Assembly (NCBI GenBank): GCA_019115725.1 | Contig: DXCY01000290.1 | Coordinates: 1 to 6,629 of the forward strand | Origin: Candidatus Luteimonas excrementigallinarum | Lineage (GTDB): Bacteria; Pseudomonadota; Gammaproteobacteria; Xanthomonadales; Xanthomonadaceae | Direction: 5' to 3' | DNA length: 6,629 nt | Shown here: positions 1 to 6,629 of the stretch, one piece after another | How the letters are laid out: each line of letters opens with the position of its first letter | Position numbering within the stretch: the stretch's first letter is position 1 | Program-made: the position numbers and the translations under genes | Notes under the pieces: model-generated | What the model was told of the DNA's origin: nothing | Databases searched by the model: none | Seen by the model: the letters and a program-made list of their open reading frames with translations, nothing else

Positions 1-166
1 GCCGCAGGGCGGCGGGCGTGGAAAATGAATGCGGTCATGGGGGGCGGGGGAACAGCGAGCCTGCCATTCTACCGCCAGCTGCGATGCCGGGCGGCCGCAA
101 CGCTGTTTCCCGGGATTCCGGGCCCGGTTTACGCACCGCGGCGGCGGCAGACACCGGCGTGCACGG
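1..166. other. Unassigned upstream region, no supported gene
   Basis: I see no gene here that I can support. A minus-strand ATG at 38-36 opens a frame (MTAFIFHARRPAA) that runs off the left edge, but it is only 12 full codons long and has no Shine-Dalgarno sequence in front of it. It could be the start of a divergent gene or chance. A plus-strand frame entering from the left edge stops at the TGA at 26-28, so the tail of an upstream gene is equally possible. The reading frame of gcvP is also open back to the window edge, but that reflects GC richness, since it would translate the riboswitch. Confidence 0.4.
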
Positions 167-172
167 TATAAT
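167..172 (+). promoter_or_regulatory. Probable sigma-70 -10 box of gcvP
   Basis: A perfect TATAAT hexamer stands out in a very GC-rich region, 12 bases ahead of the first riboswitch aptamer. Transcription would start near 178-180, so the RNA would begin almost directly at the aptamer, as expected for a riboswitch leader. No good -35 hexamer is visible at 16-18 base spacing (143-150 is GGCGGCAG-like), and there is no TG extension directly before the -10 box. The promoter may therefore be weak or activator-dependent. The call rests on the hexamer and its position. Confidence 0.65.
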
Positions 173-183
173 CGGCGGTTCGA

Positions 184-250
184 GGTGGGAGAAGCCGCAC
201 GTCGGCTGCCGAAGGCGCAACGCCCGTAATCGCTCAGGCCAGATACCACC
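184..250 (+). promoter_or_regulatory. Glycine riboswitch, first aptamer
   Basis: First aptamer of a tandem glycine riboswitch. P1 is formed by GGTGG (184-188) with CCACC (246-250). A stem AGCCG/CGGCT (193-197 with 203-207) leads into the conserved core GCCGAAGG (208-215). A GGCG/CGCC hairpin (214-217 with 221-224) follows, then the conserved CTCAGG (233-238). The 3' part departs from the usual consensus: AATCGCTCAGGCCAGATA stands where most aptamers have AAACTCTCAGGCAAAAGGA. It is separated from aptamer 2 by a short linker of 12 bases (251-262). Paired glycine aptamers are well established upstream of glycine cleavage genes. Confidence 0.9.
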
Positions 251-262
251 CGGGCAGCACAA

Positions 263-348
263 CTCTGGAGAGACCGGCCACAGCCGGCGCCGAAGGGGCA
301 CAGGGTGCAGTGGTCCGCACCCCCAAACTCTCAGGCAAAAGGACAGAG
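263..348 (+). promoter_or_regulatory. Glycine riboswitch, second aptamer
   Basis: Second aptamer, very close to the glycine riboswitch consensus. P1 is CTCTG (263-267) with CAGAG (344-348). The GGAGAG box lies at 267-272, and a CCGGC/GCCGG stem (274-278 with 283-287) leads to the conserved GCCGAAGGGGCA (289-300). A variable 6-bp hairpin GGGTGC/GCACCC (303-308 with 317-322) follows, and then the hallmark AAACTCTCAGGCAAAAGGAC (325-344). Known glycine riboswitches of this tandem type switch on genes for glycine catabolism when glycine is high. Here the downstream gene is gcvP, the enzyme that decarboxylates glycine, so an ON switch is inferred. Confidence 0.96.
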
Positions 349-437
349 GGGCACCCCATACCGGTCAGGTCCGGCCGTCCGCCCAGCGGCGGCGCCGACC
401 CCGGAACGCCCGCCACCAGTCACGCCGGATGTCTGCC
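349..437 (+). promoter_or_regulatory. Riboswitch expression platform / gcvP leader
   Basis: This leader lies between aptamer 2 and the gcvP start. It contains a long GC-rich imperfect hairpin at about 368-400, whose core stem is CCGCC/GGCGG (379-383 with 388-392, loop CAGC). No U-tract follows it, so it does not look like an intrinsic terminator. The segment 357-364 (CATACCGG) can pair with 425-431 (GCCGGATG region) through seven base pairs and one bulged A. That would cover the ATG at 429 and the GGA that could serve as ribosome-binding site for the ATG at 438. Control of translation initiation is therefore more likely than transcription termination. This is inferred from hand pairing, not from a folding calculation. 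Confidence 0.4.
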
Positions 438-3317
<2,880 letters not shown>

Positions 3318-3324
3318 CCGGGGC

Positions 3325-3343
3325 GTCGGGGCGTAGCCCCGAC
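3325..3343. repeat. Intergenic palindrome (GTCGGGGC-GTA-GCCCCGAC)
   Basis: A perfect 8-bp stem with a 3-base loop begins 8 bases after the gcvP stop codon. It is not followed by a T-run on either strand, so it is a poor intrinsic terminator by itself. GC-rich palindromes of this form are common between genes in xanthomonads and may be dispersed repeats; that is a recollection, and only one copy is in the window. It may also protect the 3' end of the gcvP mRNA. Confidence 0.45.
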
Positions 3344-3358
3344 CTGCGGCGGTATCGG

Positions 3359-3386
3359 GCCGGCCATCCCAGCGATGGCCGGCTTT
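3359..3386 (+). terminator. Intrinsic terminator downstream of gcvP
   Basis: A perfect 10-bp stem GCCGGCCATC (3359-3368) with GATGGCCGGC (3374-3383) encloses a 5-base loop and is followed by TTTC on the plus strand. The T-run is short, but the stem is very strong and sits 42 bases after the gcvP stop codon, in a convergent gap. On the minus strand the bases after the stem are CCGATA-like and not T-rich, so it should stop gcvP transcription better than that of the pump operon. Minus-strand transcripts entering it would still form the hairpin at their 3' end. Confidence 0.72.
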
Positions 3387-3408
3387 CAGGTCCCGGTGAA
3401 GGGCGCTC

Positions 3409-6400
3409 CTAAGAAGCGGCCTCGTGTTCGCGGGCGAGGCGCTCGAGCTGGCGGGAGGTCCACTGCGGCGTCTTCGTGTAGCGCCCGACCACCGCATAGG
3501 TGGCGGGGATCACGATCAGCGTGAACAGCGTGGCCACCAGCACGCCGGCGAAGATGACCAGACCGATGGTGACCCGGCTCTCCGCACCCGGCCCCGCCGC
3601 CATGATCAGCGGGATCGCGCCCGCAGCAGTGGACACACCGGTCATGATGATTGGCCGGAACCGGGTTTCGGCTGCTTCCAGCGCCGCCTCCACCACGTCC
3701 CTGCCCTCGTCGCGCAGCTGGTTGGCGAACTCCACGATCAGGATCCCGTTCTTGGCCGCCAGGCCGATCAGCACGATCAGTCCGATCTGCGAATAGATGT
3801 TCAGCGATGACCCGGCCACGTACAGCCCGAACAGCCCGCCGGCCACGGCCAGGGGCACGGTCAACATGATGACCAGCGGCTGCAGCAGGCTCTCGAACTG
3901 CGCCGCCAGCACCAGGAACACGATCAGCAGCGCCATGCCGAAAGCAAACGCGGCCGCGCGGTTTGAGTCCTGATACTCCTGCGCGCCGCCGAGGAACTGG
4001 GTGCGCACGGTTTCGGGCAGGTTCTCCTGAGCGTAACCCTCGAACCACTCCACCGCGTCGCCCAGAGAATAACCATCGGCCAGCGTCGCCGACACGCTCA
4101 CCGAGCGGAAGCGGTTCACTCGCACCCGCTCGGAGGATTCGCCGGTTTCGGTGAGGCTGACGATGCTGGCCAGCGGCACCGCATCACCGCTTCCGCTGCG
4201 CACGTACAGGCCTTCAAGGTCCGTGAGCGAGGCCCGCTTCTCTCGCCGGTTCTGCAGCACCACGTAATAGCTCTCGCCGCGATCCACATACTCGCCCACG
4301 CGGCGCGAGCCCAGATGGGTCTCCAGCGTGCGGGCCACCTGCTCGTCGCTGACCCCCAGGTCCGCTGCCCGGTCCACGTCCACATCCACCACCAGCCGCG
4401 GTGAAGTCGGACGGTAGTCGGAGCTGACCTGCAGCAGGCCCGGGTTCTGCGCCTGGGCCGCGGTCACCAGCTCTTCGGCGAACGCGCCAAGCTCGGCGTA
4501 ATCGTCGCCGCCAAGGACGAACTGGATATCCGCCCCCTCGCTCTCTCCCGACAGGCTCGAGCGCATGGTGGCGAAGGCCCGCAGCCCGGGGATGTCCCCC
4601 AGCCGCTCGTTGATCTCACCCACGATCTCCGGACCGCCGCGCTTGCGGTCGGCCCACGGCGTCAGCGTGCCGAACACCACGCCCGAGGCGTAACCCGAGC
4701 CGCCGAACCCGGGAATGCGGACGATGATGTTGTCAAGCTCCCCAGCCTCCACGTACTCCATGAGCATCGCTTCGATGCGTTCTGACTGCTCGCGGGTGTA
4801 GTCGAAGCCCGCACCTTCCTGGGCGGTGAAGGAAGCGAAGAAGCTGCCGCGGTCCTCGATCGGAACCAGCTCACCCGGCAGGCGGTGGAAGAAGAACGCG
4901 GCGCCAAGGATCGCCACCGCGACCAGCGGCAACATCAGCAGCGGCCGGCGCAGCACCATTTCCAGCGAGACCCGGTAGTTGGCGCGGGCGGCATCCAGCC
5001 GCTCATGCACCCAGCGGCTGAGTCCGGTTGCCTTCTGGTTGGGCACCACGATGCGCGAGGCCATCATCGGTGAGAGGGTCAGGGCCACCACGGCCGACAG
5101 CACCACCGCACCGGAAATGGTGATCGCCAGCTCAACGAACACCCGGCCGATCACCCCCGGCAGGAAGATCAGCGGCACGAACACCGCCACCAGCACCGCC
5201 GTGGTGGCCAGCACCGCGAACACCACCTGGTTGCCACCGTTGAGGGCGGCCAGCATCGGCGGCTCGCCCAGGTCCGCGCGGCGCTGGATGTTCTCCAGCA
5301 CCACGATCGAATCATCCACCACCAGGCCCACGCACAGCACCAGCGCCAGCAGGGTGACGATATTGATCGAGAAGCCGAACGCCGCCAGCACCGAGAACAC
5401 GCCGATCAGGCACACCGGCACCACTGCCGAGGGAATCGCCGCGGCGCGGAACGAACCCAGGAACAGGTAGATCACGCCCACCACCAGCAGGGCCGAGATC
5501 AGCAGCGTGCGCCAGACCTCCTTGATCGACTCGGATACGAACACCGTGCTGTCGCTGGACAGCACCAGTGCCATGCCCTCCGGCAGCGTGGCGCTGATGC
5601 GCTCGGCCTCGGCCTGGGCGGCCCTGGACAGGGCGATGTCGTTGGCCTGGCTCTGGCGCACCAGTCCGATGCCCACCTGCGGCACGGCATTGCCGCGGTA
5701 CACGTTGCGCGGTTCCAGCGCCGACAGCTCCACTTCGGCCACGTCGCCCAGGCGGATGACGGTACCGTCACCGGTACTGGAGACCGGCAGCCGCTCGAAG
5801 TCCTCCGGGCTGCTGTAACTGCGCTGGATGCGCACGGTCAGGTCGGTTTCCGGCGTTTCCACGAAGCCGCCGGGTAGTTCCACGTTGCGCGCCCGCAGCG
5901 CGCTTTCGATATCGCTCACCGTCAGCCGTCGGGCAGCCAGCGCATCGGCATCCAGCCAGATCCTGATGGCATAGCGCAGGTTGCCGCCGGTCAGCACCTG
6001 CGACACGCCGTCGATCACCGCGAAACGGTCACGCACGTAACGCTCGGAGAAGTCGGTGAGCTCCTCGATGCTCATCCGGTCTGACGTCAGCGAATACCAG
6101 ATGATCGGCCGCGAATCCGCTTCCTGCTTGCGCACCAGCGGCGGGTTGATCTCCTCCGGCAGGCTCTCCTGCGCCCGCGCCACCGCGCCGCGTACGTCGT
6201 TGGCCGCGGCGTCGATATCCCGCGTCATCGAGAAGGTGATGTCGATATTGGAGCGGCCATCGAGGCTGGTGGAGACGATCTCGTCCAGCCCGGCGATGCC
6301 CGACAGCGCGTCCTCGATCACCTGGGTGACCCGGTTTTCCACCACCTCGGCGTTGGCGCCGCGGTAGGTCACCGTGACCGATACCACCGGCCGGTCCACG

Positions 6401-6516
6401 TCGGGCAGCTCGCGCAGCGAGAGCGACTGGAACCCCAGCACCCCGAACAGCACGATCAGCGCGCTGAACACGGCGGCCATCACCGGCCGCCGCACGGACA
6501 TCCCGACCAGGCTCAC
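3409..6516 (-). CDS. RND-family efflux pump, inner-membrane permease subunit (HAE-1 type, AcrB-like)
   Basis: The product is a 1035-residue inner-membrane proton-drug antiporter subunit, expected to act as a trimer with a periplasmic adaptor and an outer-membrane channel. It has the full RND layout: TM1 (about 12-30), a first periplasmic porter region (about 40-330), TM2-TM6 (about 335-485), TM7 (about 527-545), a second periplasmic region (about 550-855) and TM8-TM12 (about 856-1009). The proton-relay residues are in place: the TM4 pair D401-D402 in GLVVDDSIVVLEN, and the TM10 lysine K922 in GLAAKNGILIVEF. The motif RFRPIIMTG (952-960) is also typical of the family. The start is GTG 6516-6514, overlapping the adaptor stop as GTGA and preceded by AGGG 8 bases upstream; ATG at 6501 has poorer spacing. 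Substrate cannot be read from sequence: drugs, dyes, solvents or fatty acids are all possible. The binding pocket differs from AcrB (see findings). Confidence 0.95.
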   Translation of the reverse strand: MSLVGMSVRRPVMAAVFSALIVLFGVLGFQSLSLRELPDVDRPVVSVTVTYRGANAEVVENRVTQVIEDALSGIAGLDEIVSTSLDGRSNIDITFSMTRDIDAAANDVRGAVARAQESLPEEINPPLVRKQEADSRPIIWYSLTSDRMSIEELTDFSERYVRDRFAVIDGVSQVLTGGNLRYAIRIWLDADALAARRLTVSDIESALRARNVELPGGFVETPETDLTVRIQRSYSSPEDFERLPVSSTGDGTVIRLGDVAEVELSALEPRNVYRGNAVPQVGIGLVRQSQANDIALSRAAQAEAERISATLPEGMALVLSSDSTVFVSESIKEVWRTLLISALLVVGVIYLFLGSFRAAAIPSAVVPVCLIGVFSVLAAFGFSINIVTLLALVLCVGLVVDDSIVVLENIQRRADLGEPPMLAALNGGNQVVFAVLATTAVLVAVFVPLIFLPGVIGRVFVELAITISGAVVLSAVVALTLSPMMASRIVVPNQKATGLSRWVHERLDAARANYRVSLEMVLRRPLLMLPLVAVAILGAAFFFHRLPGELVPIEDRGSFFASFTAQEGAGFDYTREQSERIEAMLMEYVEAGELDNIIVRIPGFGGSGYASGVVFGTLTPWADRKRGGPEIVGEINERLGDIPGLRAFATMRSSLSGESEGADIQFVLGGDDYAELGAFAEELVTAAQAQNPGLLQVSSDYRPTSPRLVVDVDVDRAADLGVSDEQVARTLETHLGSRRVGEYVDRGESYYVVLQNRREKRASLTDLEGLYVRSGSGDAVPLASIVSLTETGESSERVRVNRFRSVSVSATLADGYSLGDAVEWFEGYAQENLPETVRTQFLGGAQEYQDSNRAAAFAFGMALLIVFLVLAAQFESLLQPLVIMLTVPLAVAGGLFGLYVAGSSLNIYSQIGLIVLIGLAAKNGILIVEFANQLRDEGRDVVEAALEAAETRFRPIIMTGVSTAAGAIPLIMAAGPGAESRVTIGLVIFAGVLVATLFTLIVIPATYAVVGRYTKTPQWTSRQLERLAREHEAAS

Positions 6517-6629
6517 TGTCCCAGCCCTGCCACCGCCTGGCCGGCATCGCGCTGCTCACTGACCCGCACCATGGCGCCATCGCGGGTGCGGTGGGTGCCA
6601 TCGGCCACCACCAGCTCGCCCGCGCGCAC
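6513..6629 (-). CDS. Periplasmic adaptor (membrane fusion protein) of RND efflux system, C-terminal fragment
   Basis: Only the last 38 codons and the TGA stop lie in the window; the gene continues past the right edge. The frame reads VRAGELVVADGTHRTRDGAM and ends in GLGQ. The pattern of G-E-L-V-V-x-D-G followed by a basic R-x-R-D-G-A-x-V is what I recall from the membrane-proximal C-terminal end of AcrA/MexA-type adaptors. Its position immediately upstream of an RND permease, with a 4-base stop-start overlap, strongly supports that role. The adaptor would bridge the inner-membrane pump and an outer-membrane channel. Nothing can be said about its signal peptide or lipoyl and hairpin domains, which are outside the window. 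Confidence 0.82.
   Translation of the reverse strand: MRAGELVVADGTHRTRDGAMVRVSEQRDAGQAVAGLGQ
6514..6528 (-). promoter_or_regulatory. Ribosome-binding site and GTG start of the RND permease inside the adaptor gene
   Basis: Read on the minus strand, AGGG (6528-6525) lies 8 bases before GTG (6516-6514), and the GTG overlaps the adaptor's TGA as GTGA. This supports the GTG start over the in-frame ATG at 6501-6499, which has only CGGG directly abutting it. The overlap suggests translational coupling, so adaptor and pump would be made in linked amounts. Confidence 0.7.

Noticed and set aside
109..130. Short hairpins around CCCGGGATTCCGGGCCCGG followed by TTT, as a terminator of a gene to the left
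   Set aside because: Stems are only 5 bp, alternative pairings compete, and no upstream gene is established. The evidence is too weak to call a terminator.
35..301. An 88-codon minus-strand frame upstream of gcvP
   Set aside because: It starts inside aptamer 2 and covers aptamer 1 and the promoter, and the product shows no recognisable motif. It is best explained by GC richness.
18..437. A 5' extension of the gcvP reading frame from a GTG at 18 (140 extra residues)
   Set aside because: The extension would translate the -10 box and both glycine aptamers, which are non-coding. The added residues are R/G/P-rich and do not occur in GcvP proteins; the family length fits a start at 429 or 438.
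3424..3810. Plus-strand frames opposite the RND gene, for example 128 codons at 3424-3810
   Set aside because: They are antisense shadows of the RND coding sequence, with no motifs, no ribosome-binding sites and compositions dominated by R, H, G and D.

Overview
The window is a high-GC piece of a proteobacterial chromosome. It most likely comes from the Xanthomonadales (Lysobacter, Luteimonas, Stenotrophomonas or Xanthomonas group). This rests on my recollection that the N-terminus and overall sequence of the glycine dehydrogenase closely follow xanthomonad GcvP, and on the strong GC bias at third codon positions. I could not run a search, so genus is open.

Layout: (1) Positions 1-166 hold no gene I can support. 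(2) A perfect TATAAT -10 box (167-172) lies just ahead of a tandem glycine riboswitch (aptamer 1 at 184-250, aptamer 2 at 263-348). (3) An 80-90 base leader with a long GC-rich hairpin and no U-tract leads to gcvP (438-3317, + strand), a complete one-chain glycine dehydrogenase (P-protein) of the glycine cleavage system. No gcvT or gcvH is present within the window. (4) A 91-base convergent intergenic stretch (3318-3408) carries two strong hairpins; the second, followed by TTT, is a credible terminator for gcvP. (5) On the minus strand is a complete RND-family inner-membrane efflux pump (6516 down to 3409, GTG start). It is preceded, with a 4-base GTGA overlap, by the last 38 codons of its upstream partner, very probably the periplasmic adaptor (membrane fusion protein), which runs off the right edge.

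The two transcription units look functionally unrelated and converge. The left unit is a glycine-sensing, glycine-degrading module: glycine bound by the riboswitch should raise P-protein expression, and P-protein decarboxylates glycine as the first step of the cleavage system. The right unit is the end of an adaptor-pump operon for tripartite efflux; no outer-membrane channel gene follows the pump inside the window.

I see no undescribed system here. The points most worth a second look are the riboswitch expression platform, which lacks an intrinsic terminator and shows a possible pairing that would mask the gcvP start, and an RND drug-binding region whose switch loop and phenylalanine pocket differ from AcrB.
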